A stretch of DNA of 64,000 nt from an uncultured Flavobacteriaceae bacterium (lineage in GTDB: Bacteria > Bacteroidota > Bacteroidia > Flavobacteriales > Flavobacteriaceae), in assembly GCA_947486785.1 (NCBI GenBank), contig CANKUU010000003.1, positions 152,786 through 216,785 on the forward strand, read 5' to 3'. Position 1 is the first letter of the stretch; each line of letters opens with the position of its first letter. A program made the position numbers and the translations under genes. This document shows, piece by piece, positions 39,089 to 49,208 of this stretch. The notes below the pieces were generated by a model. That model was not told where the DNA came from. It worked only from the letters and a program-made list of their open reading frames with translations, and made no database searches.

Positions 39089-40054
39089 TTATTGCTTGGG
39101 TCCTAAACTTGCTGATGGTCTAAACATAAAGTATAAACCAATTATTATAAAAGGAATACTTAGCATTTGGCCAATAGATAGAAAGCCTGCAGCTTCGTCT
39201 AAAGCGTTTTGTCGTTCTTTCACAAATTCAACAAAAAAGCGAATGCCCCAAAGTAAAACCAAGAATGTGCCAAATAAGAAACCAGCCTTATTTTTCTTGT
39301 CAGTTTTCCAATAGATGTAGTGAAGTATAGCGAAGACAAATATATAGGCTACGCCCTCGTAAAGCTGCGCTGGATGTCGATAATCTACACTTTCTAATAA
39401 TTTTAAAAACTTTGGGTTTGTTTCAATCATGTCATACGCTGCATTTACGGTTCTCGCTTTGGTTGCAGCAAGTGCTTCGGAAGGCCTTATACTGTCACGA
39501 ATAAATCGAGTGGCAAATATGAATGATTCTTCCACCTTTTTGCCGATAATCTCTGAATTGAAAAAGTTTCCCAGTCGAACACAAAATGCTCCTATGGCAA
39601 CAGGTATTACAATACGATCTAAAATCCAAAGAATTTTAAATTCCTTAAACTTTCGAACATATAAAAACATGCCAATGATGATACCGATAGCTGCACCATG
39701 ACTTGCTAAACCCGTAAAGCCCGTAAATTGATACCCCTTGATAAACCATAATAAGCTGCCTTCAGGATTGGCTTTTATTGGTAGTAATATTTCGAGTAAA
39801 TTTTCAGAATAATAAGCCCAGTCGTAGAAGAAAACGTGACCTAAGCGAGCACCTAGCATCGTTGCTAGAACAGTATAAATAAAGAGCGAGTCTAGTTGTT
39901 CTAAGGTTTTTTTTTCGTTGGTAAAGATGCGTTTCATGATGAACCAGCCCAAGCCAAAAGCAGTAATCCAGAGTAAATTATAATACTTTATTTGCAATGG
40001 CCCAAGTGAAAAAAGTGTTTCATTCGGATTCCAAGTAATACCTAAAAAATACAT
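39089..40054 (-). CDS. lgt: Prolipoprotein diacylglyceryl transferase
   Basis: This 321-aa integral membrane enzyme has about seven membrane segments, the conserved GLASHGAAIGI motif and the Lgt signature RLGNFFNSEIIGK. It transfers diacylglycerol from phosphatidylglycerol to the lipobox cysteine of prelipoproteins, such as the several lipoproteins encoded in this window. It is slightly longer than the E. coli enzyme because of an insert around 190-215. ATG start at 40054. Confidence 0.95.
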   Translation of the reverse strand: MYFLGITWNPNETLFSLGPLQIKYYNLLWITAFGLGWFIMKRIFTNEKKTLEQLDSLFIYTVLATMLGARLGHVFFYDWAYYSENLLEILLPIKANPEGSLLWFIKGYQFTGFTGLASHGAAIGIIIGMFLYVRKFKEFKILWILDRIVIPVAIGAFCVRLGNFFNSEIIGKKVEESFIFATRFIRDSIRPSEALAATKARTVNAAYDMIETNPKFLKLLESVDYRHPAQLYEGVAYIFVFAILHYIYWKTDKKNKAGFLFGTFLVLLWGIRFFVEFVKERQNALDEAAGFLSIGQMLSIPFIIIGLYFMFRPSASLGPKQ

Positions 40055-40193
40055 GTGTGTTAATTTTAGTGGCTAAGATAAGAAAATAGGATGGTCAAAG
40101 AGAGTATGAAGAGGAGAATGAAATATTTATTTTAGGTAATTTATTAATTCGAGAATTTTTTTAAATTTTTTATGTAGGTCTATTGTTTTTTAA

Positions 40194-40415
40194 CTATGGT
40201 ACAGGGTCATAGCCTTTTCCTCCCCATGGGTTACAACTTATGATACGTTTTAATGCCAGCCAACCGCCTTTAAAAACCCCGTATTTCTTAAGTGCTTGTA
40301 AGGTGTAATTTGAACAGGTAGGCGAGTATCGACAGGTTGCCGGGGTGTATGCAGAGAAAGTATACTGATAGATTTTTATCAGCAAAACAAACGGGGCGAT
40401 CCAAAATTTTTTCAC
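40194..40415 (-). CDS. yidD: Membrane protein insertion efficiency factor YidD
   Basis: The 73-aa protein has the family signature [19 protein letters not shown] and ends with [13 protein letters not shown]. YidD is a small membrane-associated protein that assists YidC-dependent insertion. It follows cysS by 9 bases, so the two are cotranscribed. It is usually found near rpmH/rnpA/yidC in other phyla, but beside cysS in flavobacteria. Confidence 0.95.
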   Translation of the reverse strand: MKKFWIAPFVLLIKIYQYTFSAYTPATCRYSPTCSNYTLQALKKYGVFKGGWLALKRIISCNPWGGKGYDPVP

Positions 40416-40424
40416 TCTTTTAAT

Positions 40425-41906
40425 TTATGAAATGCTAAAAGTTGTACCCTCTTTACCGTCTTTTAATTGTATACCCATTGCAGATAATTGATCTCTTATT
40501 TTATCAGAGGTGTCAAAATCTCTATTGTCTCTAGCGTCTTTTCGAAGTTGAATCAATAGTTCAACAACACCAGATAGTTTGTCTGAATTGGACACATTCT
40601 CTATCTTTTCTTCTAGTCCCAGAACATCAAAAATGAAACCTTTTAAGGTTGATAGTAATGTTTCTTTATCCGCACTAGTGATTGTTTCTATATTTTCTTT
40701 TAACAAATTAATGCGTTTTACTGCATCAAACATTTTAGCGATTAGTATTGGCGTGTTGAAATCGTCATTCATCGCATCATAGCACTCTTGCCGCCATACA
40801 GAAACATCAAAATTAGAAGTTTCATTGGGTTCTATTTTTTTTAATGTTTTTAAAGCTTCCATTAAGCGATAATAGCCTTTTTCTGAAGCTAAAAGCGCAT
40901 CATTACTTAAATCTAAGATGCTCGTGTAGTGCGCTTGCATCATAAAAAAACGAACTACAGATGGGGAAAAGGCTTTACTGAGTATTTCATTATCACCTGT
41001 AAATATTTCTCCTGGAAGAATATTGTTCCCTGTTGATTTTGCCATTTTTTTACCATTCATGGTAAGCATATTCGCATGAAGCCAATAGTTTACAGGTGAA
41101 TGGCCATTGCTAGCTTCTGCTTGAGCTATTTCACACTCATGATGTGGAAATTTTAAATCCATTCCGCCACCATGAATATCGAAAGTTTCTCCTAAATATT
41201 TGGTGCTCATTGCAGTACACTCTAAATGCCATCCAGGAAAACCATCACCCCATGGGGAAGGCCAGCGCATAATATGTTCTGGTTCTGCTCTTTTCCAGAG
41301 GGCAAAATCTTGCGGATTCTTTTTTTCGTTTTGAGCGGCCAGTTCTCGGGTATTGGCAATCATATCTTCTAACTTTCTACCGCTTAATTTACCATACTCG
41401 TTAGTTTCGTTAAATTTGGCTACATCAAAGTAAATAGAACCGTTTGTTTCATACCCAAAACCTTTTTTGAGAATATCCTTAATGATTTCTATTTGCTCGA
41501 TAATGTGTCCGGTAGCTGTTGGCTCTATACTTGGTGGTAGAAAGTTAAATTTTTGAAGAATATTATGAAAGTCAATAGTATAGCGTTGTACCACTTCCAT
41601 AGGTTCTAACTGTTCTAATCGAGCCTTTTTTGCAATCTTATCTTCTCCGTCATCAGCGTCGTCGACTAAATGGCCTGCGTCAGTAATGTTTCTAACGTAC
41701 CGAACTTTATAACCTAAATGTTTAAAATAGCGGAAAATCATATCAAAAGACATGAAAGTTCTACAATTACCTAAATGCACGTTACTGTAAACAGTTGGTC
41801 CACAAACATACATGCCTATATGACCTTCGTTTATAGGTTTTAATCTTTCTTTTTTTCCAGAAAGAGAATTATAAATTTTAATATGTTGCTTTTTGTATAA
41901 TTGCAT
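40425..41906 (-). CDS. cysS: Cysteinyl-tRNA synthetase
   Basis: The 493-aa class I synthetase has the HIGH-type motif HLGNCRT, preceded by the zinc ligand in YVCGPTVY, further zinc ligands in [10 protein letters not shown] and PHHECEIAQ, and KMAKSTGN as the KMSKS loop. It charges tRNA-Cys. It lies 13 bases after folE and 9 before yidD: an apparent folE-cysS-yidD operon. Confidence 0.96.
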   Translation of the reverse strand: MQLYKKQHIKIYNSLSGKKERLKPINEGHIGMYVCGPTVYSNVHLGNCRTFMSFDMIFRYFKHLGYKVRYVRNITDAGHLVDDADDGEDKIAKKARLEQLEPMEVVQRYTIDFHNILQKFNFLPPSIEPTATGHIIEQIEIIKDILKKGFGYETNGSIYFDVAKFNETNEYGKLSGRKLEDMIANTRELAAQNEKKNPQDFALWKRAEPEHIMRWPSPWGDGFPGWHLECTAMSTKYLGETFDIHGGGMDLKFPHHECEIAQAEASNGHSPVNYWLHANMLTMNGKKMAKSTGNNILPGEIFTGDNEILSKAFSPSVVRFFMMQAHYTSILDLSNDALLASEKGYYRLMEALKTLKKIEPNETSNFDVSVWRQECYDAMNDDFNTPILIAKMFDAVKRINLLKENIETITSADKETLLSTLKGFIFDVLGLEEKIENVSNSDKLSGVVELLIQLRKDARDNRDFDTSDKIRDQLSAMGIQLKDGKEGTTFSIS

Positions 41907-41919
41907 AGTAGGCTAGCCG

Positions 41920-42582
41920 TTAAAAATTGGTATCTAAATTAAGATAATTTAAAAATTCACGACGTGTGGCTTTTGCTTTAAATTTGCCACCGTATTCAGC
42001 GGTTACGGTACTGCTTTCAATATCTCTTATTCCTCTTGAATTAACACAAAGGTGTTTGGCATCAATTATACAAGCTACATCTTCTGTGCCTAAAACCTTT
42101 TGTAGTTCTTTTACAATTTGAATGTTGAGGCGTTCTTGTACCTGCGGGCGTTTTGCATAATAGTCTACAATTCTATTCATTTTTGAGAGGCCCACTACGG
42201 TGCCATTCGAAATGTAAGCTACATGTGCTCTTCCAACAATAGGAAGTAGATGATGCTCGCATGTAGAATAAAGCGTGATATTCTTTTCTACCAACATTTC
42301 GCCATATTTGTATTTATTATCAAAAGTTGAAGCCTTCGGTTTCTTATCTGGATTTAACCCCCCAAATATTTCGTTTACAAACATTTTAGAAACCCGGTCG
42401 GGCGTTCCTTTTAAACTATCATCATTAAGGTCAAGACCTAAAGTAATCATTATCTCTTTTACATTTGCCTTTATCTTTTCTATTTTTTCATCATCTTTTA
42501 AGATAAATGCATCCTTACGTAACGGGGTGTCTTCAGAAGTGTAAACATGATCGTTTCCCATCTCTTCAAATTGCTTTTTCAA
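41920..42582 (-). CDS. folE: GTP cyclohydrolase I
   Basis: The 220-aa enzyme has the zinc site CEHHLLPIVG plus the later Cys in KHLCVNSRG, and KMNRIVDYYAKRPQVQERL. It converts GTP to dihydroneopterin triphosphate, the first step of folate synthesis; folP is also in this window. The start is uncertain: TTG at 42582 (KKQFEEMGNDH) gives an N terminus similar in length to flavobacterial homologues, while the first ATG is at 42561. It leads the folE-cysS-yidD operon. Confidence 0.93.
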   Translation of the reverse strand: MKKQFEEMGNDHVYTSEDTPLRKDAFILKDDEKIEKIKANVKEIMITLGLDLNDDSLKGTPDRVSKMFVNEIFGGLNPDKKPKASTFDNKYKYGEMLVEKNITLYSTCEHHLLPIVGRAHVAYISNGTVVGLSKMNRIVDYYAKRPQVQERLNIQIVKELQKVLGTEDVACIIDAKHLCVNSRGIRDIESSTVTAEYGGKFKAKATRREFLNYLNLDTNF

Positions 42583-42623
42583 TGTGCTATCAATTTTATG
42601 CTATTTAAGACTAAGTCTAACGG

Positions 42624-42631
42624 CAAAGATA
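42624..42631 (-). promoter_or_regulatory. Putative -7 promoter element of folE-cysS-yidD
   Basis: Minus-strand TATCTTTG matches TAnnTTTG, about 42 bases upstream of the TTG start of folE. Confidence 0.55.
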
Positions 42632-42704
42632 TACATTATATGGCACTTTACGTCTCATTTAGCGTGTTACACAACATAAATTAGTGACATTTAAGGCCTA
42701 CTGT

Positions 42705-42712
42705 TATTTTTG
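42705..42712 (+). promoter_or_regulatory. Putative -7 promoter element of the first T9SS substrate gene
   Basis: TATTTTTG matches TAnnTTTG, 27 bases before the ATG at 42739. Confidence 0.5.
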
Positions 42713-42738
42713 ATTAAACTTAATTATTTAGTCATTTA

Positions 42739-44541
42739 ATGAACCTGTTAAGAGCTGCTTTATATTTTACTTTTTTTGTTAGCCTCAGTAGTGCTTATGC
42801 TCAGGTATCTCTTGATTGTAAGACTGCAATTAAAATCTGTAATAATACACCAATTAATTCGGGTACAACTGGCTTTGGTGAAGATGATTTTGTTGGAGTT
42901 TCAGAGAGTGGATGTTTAGAGCGAACAATTTCTGGGTCGATAGAATCAAATTCTGCTTGGTATCGTTTTCGAACTGGTGCTTCAGGGCAATTAGGCTTTA
43001 ATATTTCTACAAGCACAAACGAAGATTGGGATTTTGCGCTTTACAAGACCGCCGACTGTTCAGATTTAGGTGAGCCTGTTCGTTGTAATTTTTTAGATAA
43101 TTCAGATAAAAATTCTTTTCTCGGAGTTGGTGAAGATCCTACAGGTGTCGCTGATAATATTCAATTTGAAGATTGGCTTCAAGTTAGTCCTGGTGAAGAT
43201 TATTACCTACTCATTAATAATTTTAGTAATACTAATTCGGGCTTTTCAATTCAGTTTTCAGGTCATATTTTTGTTACCGACCCTTATACAGCTTTAGATT
43301 GTGCTATTGTCACAAACCTATTGGGTAGTCCTATTGCTGCATGTGAAGGAGACGAAATAACTTTAGATGCAACCACAGCCGATGCTGTTGAATATAATTG
43401 GTTTCAAGACCTTGGTTCTGGTTTTGTAGAAATAGTTGATGCTCATGACCCTACTTTAAAAGTAACAAGCTCTGCACTTTATAGGGTAGAAATACCAACA
43501 CGGACAGGTAATAAAATTTCTAGTGATGTGCGAGTTGGTTTTTCTAAACAGCCAGTTTCATATCCTTTGATGGATGAGATTTTTTGTTCGGAAACAGTTT
43601 TTGATTTGTCAGCAAAAGATAGTGAGGTGCTTGGAGATCAATCTCCAAATGACTTTGTGGTAAGTTATCATAATACTGAAGAAGATGCCACTACGGGCGC
43701 AAATAGTCTACCCAAAAATTATACCCCACAATCAGGATCTAAAATTATTTATGTAAGAGTTACATCAACAACGAACCCAAATTGTTTTGATGCTGGTCAA
43801 GATTTTGAATTTGTGGGTGTGTCTACCCCCGAATTTACATTCTCCGAAGAAGCAATTTACTGCAAAGGTAGTGCAGGTGTTTTAATAGGAGCTATGATGT
43901 CAGAAGCAAATTATAGTTATAGCTGGAATACTGGGGAAACTACACCTAATATTTTAGTGTCTCAGGAGGGCTCCTACACCCTTACGGTGACAAACAATTC
44001 AATGGGTTTGAGCTGTGTAAATTCAAGAACAGTTACTGTGGTAGAAGCTAAGCCTCCAGTTATAGCTTCGGTTAAAATTGAAGGTTTACAAATTAATAAT
44101 AGTGTAACGGTTAATGCTGATTTTGATGGCGATTGGGAGTACCGAATTGATGATGGTGAATTTCAATCAGAAAATAAATTTTTAGACGTTGCCCCTGGTT
44201 ATCATACGGTTGCCATAAATGATCTTAAAGGGTGTGGCCTTGTTTCAAGAGAGATTGTTGTGGTTGGTTTTCCTAAATTTTTTACTCCTAATGGTGATGG
44301 TATTAATGATTATTGGCATATCGTTTCTGTTTCTAGTTTAGATACCCCTAATGTCAATATATATGATCGCTATGGTATGTTAGTTTATCAGCTAAATCAA
44401 GATCATATAGGTTGGGATGGTACCTTTAAAGGAAATCCACTACCTTCCGATGATTATTGGTTTCAGCTTACATATATTGATCACACGGGTGATAAAGAAA
44501 CAGTTAAAGAGGTTAGTAATCACTTCTCTTTAATTCGTTAA
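42739..44541 (+). CDS. T9SS type B secreted protein with gliding-motility-type C-terminal domain
   Basis: The 600-aa product has a signal peptide (1-21) and an N-terminal PPC-like beta domain (DCKTAIKICNN, SNSAWYRFRTGASGQLGF, EDYYLLINNFSN). Ig/PKD-like modules follow (CEGDEITLDATTADAVEYNWF, YSYSWNTGETTPNI). The last 90 residues (FFTPNGDGINDYWHI ... GWDGTFKGNPLPSDDYWF) are the type B sorting domain, recognised by the type IX secretion system at the outer membrane. Probably displayed or secreted; ligand unknown. The next gene is a paralogue. Confidence 0.92.
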   Translation: MNLLRAALYFTFFVSLSSAYAQVSLDCKTAIKICNNTPINSGTTGFGEDDFVGVSESGCLERTISGSIESNSAWYRFRTGASGQLGFNISTSTNEDWDFALYKTADCSDLGEPVRCNFLDNSDKNSFLGVGEDPTGVADNIQFEDWLQVSPGEDYYLLINNFSNTNSGFSIQFSGHIFVTDPYTALDCAIVTNLLGSPIAACEGDEITLDATTADAVEYNWFQDLGSGFVEIVDAHDPTLKVTSSALYRVEIPTRTGNKISSDVRVGFSKQPVSYPLMDEIFCSETVFDLSAKDSEVLGDQSPNDFVVSYHNTEEDATTGANSLPKNYTPQSGSKIIYVRVTSTTNPNCFDAGQDFEFVGVSTPEFTFSEEAIYCKGSAGVLIGAMMSEANYSYSWNTGETTPNILVSQEGSYTLTVTNNSMGLSCVNSRTVTVVEAKPPVIASVKIEGLQINNSVTVNADFDGDWEYRIDDGEFQSENKFLDVAPGYHTVAINDLKGCGLVSREIVVVGFPKFFTPNGDGINDYWHIVSVSSLDTPNVNIYDRYGMLVYQLNQDHIGWDGTFKGNPLPSDDYWFQLTYIDHTGDKETVKEVSNHFSLIR

Positions 44542-44596
44542 TTGTAGTATGCTTTAAAATAGTTTTTAAACTTTATATACAAAAGGTAGAATATAC

Positions 44597-44604
44597 TAAA
44601 TTTG
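44597..44604 (+). promoter_or_regulatory. Putative -7 promoter element of the second T9SS substrate gene
   Basis: TAAATTTG matches TAnnTTTG. Transcription would start near 44611, after the TTG at 44602, which supports the ATG at 44653 as start. Confidence 0.5.
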
Positions 44605-44652
44605 TTAAGGTGGAGTTATTATTTTATCGTTCCAACATTCCACTATCTTCCT

Positions 44653-46098
44653 ATGCGCATAATTTTTTGTGTACTAATTAGCTTTTTATTTCATGTGCTA
44701 ACGATTAATGCGCAAGCATTTAATTCTGCAGATTGCAGAACGGCGGTTCCTATATGTGCAGATTCGCCAATTATGTCATTTGCAAATGGTGGTGGTGCTA
44801 TTGTTGATTTTGACCCTGAAATTGTTTTGCAAAGCGGTTGTTTAGAAAAAGGAAGTAACGACTCTGCAAATATTGAACATAATAGTGCTTGGTATGTTTT
44901 TCGTGCAGACAAAGGCGGGCAAATAGGATTTGATATCGAGGCTCAAACGGTACATGAAAATAGTGCGCCCTCGGCTGAATGGGATTTTGCGGTCTTTGGA
45001 CCCAATGTAGATTGTGGAGCAATCAGTAGTGGTGTTGCACAACCAATACGTTGTAATTTTAAGGTAAATGATACTAATTTTACTGGTTTAGGTATAAATC
45101 CTATAAGTGGCCAAGTAGGTGCGCCATCTGTTAGCGATAGTGATAATACCTATGACGAATGGTTGGAAGTGCAGCCTGGTGAAATTTACTATATTTTTAT
45201 TAATAATTACAATACTAATTTTGATGGAGACCCTGAGCCATTTAAAATGACTTTTACTGGCAGCGCTGTAGCGTCTGATAAAAATGCTGCTCTAGATTGT
45301 TTATTCAGAGATGAGTTTTTAGGACTTGATGTTTCGGCATGTGTTGGAGGCCCTGATGTATTGTTAACGTCTTTGAACTCGTCCGCTGGATCAGATATTG
45401 AAAGTGTGCGTTGGTTCGTCGATTATGAAGACGATGGGGTGGTAGATGAAACTTTAACAGGTTCTGGACCTTTTGGGGCAGAGCTTTCAATCGCTAGTCC
45501 AAAATCTGGGCGTTATTTTGCTGAAATTACTACCGTATCTGGTTCACCTGCAACGCTTTCTGATGAAGGCGGAATTCTTGTTACTTTTTATAGTGATCCT
45601 GTTTTGGATCGTATCGATATTTTAAACACCAATTTATCAGCCAATCCTAATCAGAATGATATAGAGATTTTAGTTGCTGGTGATAGTGATTATGAATACG
45701 CGATTAATAATGGTGATTTTCAAGATGAAGCTATTTTTTACGATGTAGCACCTGGCCTAAATACCATAATTGTTAATGATAAAAATGGATGTGGGATCAC
45801 AAATTCTATCGAGTTTTTAGTGGTTGCTTACCCAAAATTTTTTACGCCTAATGGAGATGGAGTGCATGAAACATGGCATATTTTAGGCATAGAAACCTTA
45901 AAAAATCCTACGGTTAAAATTTTTGATCGCTACGGCAAATTAATAGCTCAATTAAATACTAACAGCGGATGGGATGGCAACTTTAAAGGTCAGCCAATGC
46001 CTTCTTCTGATTACTGGTTTCGCTTAGAATATGAAGAGCAAAAGAATAGCATTTTAGTGGCTCAGATACGGCAATCACATTTTACGCTAAAGCGATAA
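44653..46098 (+). CDS. T9SS type B secreted protein, paralogue of the upstream gene
   Basis: From the ATG at 44653 the product is 481 aa, with a signal peptide MRIIFCVLISFLFHVLTINAQ-type start. The N-terminal domain matches the upstream protein (DCRTAVPICADSP, NSAWYVFRADKGGQIGFDI, EIYYIFINNYN), a shorter middle follows, and the C-terminal sorting domain has FFTPNGDGVHETWHI and GWDGNFKGQPMPSSDYWF. The longer frame from TTG 44602 lacks a proper signal start. It is a T9SS cargo, with fewer middle modules than its neighbour. Confidence 0.9.
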   Translation: MRIIFCVLISFLFHVLTINAQAFNSADCRTAVPICADSPIMSFANGGGAIVDFDPEIVLQSGCLEKGSNDSANIEHNSAWYVFRADKGGQIGFDIEAQTVHENSAPSAEWDFAVFGPNVDCGAISSGVAQPIRCNFKVNDTNFTGLGINPISGQVGAPSVSDSDNTYDEWLEVQPGEIYYIFINNYNTNFDGDPEPFKMTFTGSAVASDKNAALDCLFRDEFLGLDVSACVGGPDVLLTSLNSSAGSDIESVRWFVDYEDDGVVDETLTGSGPFGAELSIASPKSGRYFAEITTVSGSPATLSDEGGILVTFYSDPVLDRIDILNTNLSANPNQNDIEILVAGDSDYEYAINNGDFQDEAIFYDVAPGLNTIIVNDKNGCGITNSIEFLVVAYPKFFTPNGDGVHETWHILGIETLKNPTVKIFDRYGKLIAQLNTNSGWDGNFKGQPMPSSDYWFRLEYEEQKNSILVAQIRQSHFTLKR

Positions 46099-46234
46099 AA
46101 TAATAGTTTGTTTTGCAACTGAACGAACTATCAGATAAGATAATTTTTGTTTTAAAGTTTACATCAATGCGTATTAAGTTTTAAGCATTTTTTATTCATC
46201 TGCATCAAAAAGCTATGGTGGCTTTTCGATCAGA

Positions 46235-47755
46235 TTAAAAATTAACGGTATAACTAAGTGTAGCGTTGGTGTGAACACCCTCTATAATTGCACCCGTATT
46301 TATCCCAGTATCAAATAAACGTTCAGTAAAATCTCTTTCAGTTCGGTTAATTCCGAAGTCTAAGCGACTACTTCCAAAATTATACCCTAGGCCGGTAGAA
46401 ATACTTTTTAAGTCTCCGATGGTATCACCGTTTTTATAAGGACTTCCTTCAAAACGGTAGCCAGCTCTTAGGCTAAATCGTTCAATGCGATACTCGCCCC
46501 CAATTCGAAATGAATTTACTGCCACTAATTGATTTGGAATTGTTGAATTTACTGCGCTAAAGTTAGCATCGTTTGAAGGGCCTAATTTTGATTGAGACAT
46601 ATCTTGGTAGCTGTAATCAAAGCTCAATAAACCATCTTTGCCAAAGACAAACGCAAGACTTCCTGTTAGCTTACCAGGAGTTTTAAGTGTATATCGAGGA
46701 AAAATATTAGTGAGATTGAAGTTTATAAAATTGAGAGCGCCATTGGCGTTACTCGCATCTGATGAAATTCGCTGCGATAACTCATCTTCAATTCGATACC
46801 ATGTTGGAGATTGGTAACTTGCTCCAAATCTAACAAGATTATTTACTTTTGCAATTGCGCCTAAACTAAATGAAAAGCCTCTTCCTTGGGTTGACAATAG
46901 ATTATCAAAAGTAATACGCTGTATGTCAGAGTTACTATTGTAACCTGTTTCAGTATATTCATCATATTTAGTCTGTACAATACTATGAAAATTAAGAGAA
47001 GCTCCTAAAAATAATTTTTCTTTATAAGCGGTAGCGCCGTTTATTGTAAACTTACTGTTGAATCCTGTTCTTGTTCGAATAAAATCTTGGTTGAGATTAT
47101 TGTAAGATGCATCTGGGTTGTAAATGTAAGTTGTATTGTTTTCGTTATTTACGTTTACAGGGTCAATAATAGCTGCTTGAAAGCCTAAAAAGGCTTGTTG
47201 GGCCCTGAAACCGACATTAGAACCAATATCTAAATATGCGTCTTCAATAAATTCACCTTCATTTAATCTGATATTTCTAAATGCAACCCCATCAGCGAAA
47301 TCTAGAAAATATTGATCAATACCTTCATTTGAAGATCCAGCGGCATATATTTCATCATCATATTTTTGCGTAATGTCATAATTTATGGCGAGTGAAAATT
47401 TATTCCAATCTGACTCTGGTACGCTGCTATTAAAAACTAAAACACCTCCTGCTTGATTTATGTCTACATCGGTAATTCCAGAATTCGTTGGTGAATTATT
47501 AAATGTTACGTTATTTTTATTATTGTATAGAGCTCCGGTAAAGGTAGCTTGATGATTGCTAAATATGGCAGAGCCTGCCGGGTTAATATTTAATGCCGAT
47601 AAATCTCCTCCAAGTGAGCCAAAAGCACCACTCATAGCTTGAAAACGTGCTGTTCCCTGCGTGTTTTCGCTGCTAAAGTGTAGCACATCTGAAATGTTTT
47701 GAGCACTTGCAGTAATACCGAAAAATAGAAATATAAAGGATGAAAATAGTTTCAT
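46235..47755 (-). CDS. OmpP1/FadL-like outer-membrane barrel protein
   Basis: The 506-aa product has a signal peptide (1-18, TASAQ/N) and an N-terminal region GTARFQAMSGAFGSLGGDLSA with NPAG, typical of the FadL/OmpP1 family. Barrel strands run to a final LSYTVNF. FadL-type channels take up hydrophobic compounds. The gene begins 40 bases after the stop of the Ser/Arg-rich lipoprotein and probably shares its transcript. Confidence 0.87.
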   Translation of the reverse strand: MKLFSSFIFLFFGITASAQNISDVLHFSSENTQGTARFQAMSGAFGSLGGDLSALNINPAGSAIFSNHQATFTGALYNNKNNVTFNNSPTNSGITDVDINQAGGVLVFNSSVPESDWNKFSLAINYDITQKYDDEIYAAGSSNEGIDQYFLDFADGVAFRNIRLNEGEFIEDAYLDIGSNVGFRAQQAFLGFQAAIIDPVNVNNENNTTYIYNPDASYNNLNQDFIRTRTGFNSKFTINGATAYKEKLFLGASLNFHSIVQTKYDEYTETGYNSNSDIQRITFDNLLSTQGRGFSFSLGAIAKVNNLVRFGASYQSPTWYRIEDELSQRISSDASNANGALNFINFNLTNIFPRYTLKTPGKLTGSLAFVFGKDGLLSFDYSYQDMSQSKLGPSNDANFSAVNSTIPNQLVAVNSFRIGGEYRIERFSLRAGYRFEGSPYKNGDTIGDLKSISTGLGYNFGSSRLDFGINRTERDFTERLFDTGINTGAIIEGVHTNATLSYTVNF

Positions 47756-47795
47756 TAAACGTAAATTTTAAGTTTTATATATTTTAGAACAGGGT

Positions 47796-49106
47796 TTATT
47801 GTCTTCCTCTTGAAGATCGCCCAGATGACCTTGAACTACCTGAAGAAGATCTTGATGAGCTTGAACTGCTTCTATAACTTCTACTGCTACTACTTCCTGA
47901 AGATCTATAGCTCGATCTAGGTGCAGAGCTTCTATAATTGCCGCTACTTCTTGACGTAGCACTTCTAGAACGACTGTAGTATGTATTACTTCTTGGGGAA
48001 GCACTTCTAGTACTGCTACTGCTTCTTACTCTATTGCCAGAACTACGGTATGTTGAAGATCTTGGAGCTGTCGATCTTGTTGTACTTTGCGCACCAGAAC
48101 GTTGTCTAGTGTAAGCGCCTCTGCTAGGAGTTCCACTTCTGTAATATTGATTTGATCTTGAAGAGCTATTTGATCTAGGTATTGCCCTTGTACTTCTACT
48201 ATTACGGTATAATCTGTTTTGATCTACACCTACGCTTCTTCTGCTTGCAATATTGTTAGAACTTCTTCCATAACCTCTTCCATTTCTCGAATAAGTAGCA
48301 GATGAAGAGCTTCTGTTTGATCTTCGTTGCACAGAAGAAGCCCTCGAGGTGTTTAAGCTTGATCTTCTACTTGAAAAAGCTAAAGAACTATTTCTTATTC
48401 TTGCGTTTCGGTTATAATAGCCTCGCCTACCTGAATTATAGGCATATCCATAACCTCTGTTGCCATAATAAAATCTATTGTTGTAATATCTGTTAGCATA
48501 TCTAAATCTGTATGGTGGACACCAGCCATATCCGAACCCGTTATATCCCCAATTATTCCATCTGTTCCAAGGATTAGCCCATCCGTAGCTGTAATAACCT
48601 CCGAAGGCCCAACCACCGCGTCTCCAATACGATCTTGAATAGGGAAAAAAGCTATAATCATACCAGCCCCAATTGTTGTAGCCAAAATTATTAAACCCAT
48701 TATCATATATATTAATATTGATTCGAGTTGAATTTTCTCCCCATCCCGCGTTGCCAGCGTAATCATTGTCCGATGAGTAGTATGATGTTAAATCTTGATC
48801 GTCATTACGGTCTTGTTTTTCGCCACTAGAATAAGAATCAATATCTGTAAAAACTTCGTTGTCAATTATTTCTGAATATTGATCTGCTTTTTGAGCAAAA
48901 TAATCAGCATGAGTGTTTGTCTCATTACGTTTTACTTGTGTTTGGGTTCTATTGGCAGCAACCTCAGTAGTACCGCTATTATAAATTCCATCATTGTCAT
49001 AATAGGATGACGATTGATATGTGCCGCAAGAAGCCACAAATAAACCTGCTAATGTCACCACCAGGGTGGTAGTTCTAATTTTTGAGAGGGGTGTATGTTG
49101 TATCAT
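47796..49106 (-). CDS. Low-complexity Ser/Arg/Tyr-rich lipoprotein
   Basis: The 436-aa product has a lipoprotein signal (lipobox LFVAS-C27). The middle (about 125-230) is rich in Tyr, Gly, Asn, Trp and Arg (WRRGGWAFGGYYSYGWANPW). The C-terminal half is almost only Ser and Arg with Thr, Gly and Tyr (RSSGSSSSRSYRSSSSSSRS). Such proteins are common, unnamed envelope proteins in flavobacteria. High positive charge suggests binding to acidic polymers such as LPS, teichuronic-like glycans or DNA, an inference. The biased codons create long antisense frames that are not genes. Confidence 0.82.
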   Translation of the reverse strand: MIQHTPLSKIRTTTLVVTLAGLFVASCGTYQSSSYYDNDGIYNSGTTEVAANRTQTQVKRNETNTHADYFAQKADQYSEIIDNEVFTDIDSYSSGEKQDRNDDQDLTSYYSSDNDYAGNAGWGENSTRININIYDNGFNNFGYNNWGWYDYSFFPYSRSYWRRGGWAFGGYYSYGWANPWNRWNNWGYNGFGYGWCPPYRFRYANRYYNNRFYYGNRGYGYAYNSGRRGYYNRNARIRNSSLAFSSRRSSLNTSRASSVQRRSNRSSSSATYSRNGRGYGRSSNNIASRRSVGVDQNRLYRNSRSTRAIPRSNSSSRSNQYYRSGTPSRGAYTRQRSGAQSTTRSTAPRSSTYRSSGNRVRSSSSTRSASPRSNTYYSRSRSATSRSSGNYRSSAPRSSYRSSGSSSSRSYRSSSSSSRSSSGSSRSSGRSSRGRQ

Positions 49107-49208
49107 CCGTTATGATTTAAATTGTTGAAAAGTATAAAAATAGTTAGTTTTACTAAATTTTAATTTGTGTCATCTAGCATAAATCAATATTTATGCCAAA
49201 CTATAAAA

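Noticed and set aside
46208..46226. AAAAGC/GCTTTT hairpin between converging genes, considered as a terminator
   Set aside because: The stem is only six pairs, mostly A-T, with no convincing T run on either strand.
47768..48496. Short direct repeats in the Ser/Arg-coding tract, considered as a CRISPR-like array
   Set aside because: The repeats are codon-level (AGA/TCT-type triplets) without regular spacers, so they reflect low-complexity coding.
48395..48766. 123-codon minus-strand frame rich in Ile, Met and Asp
   Set aside because: It is a shifted-frame shadow of the Tyr/Arg-rich lipoprotein, produced by its repetitive codons.
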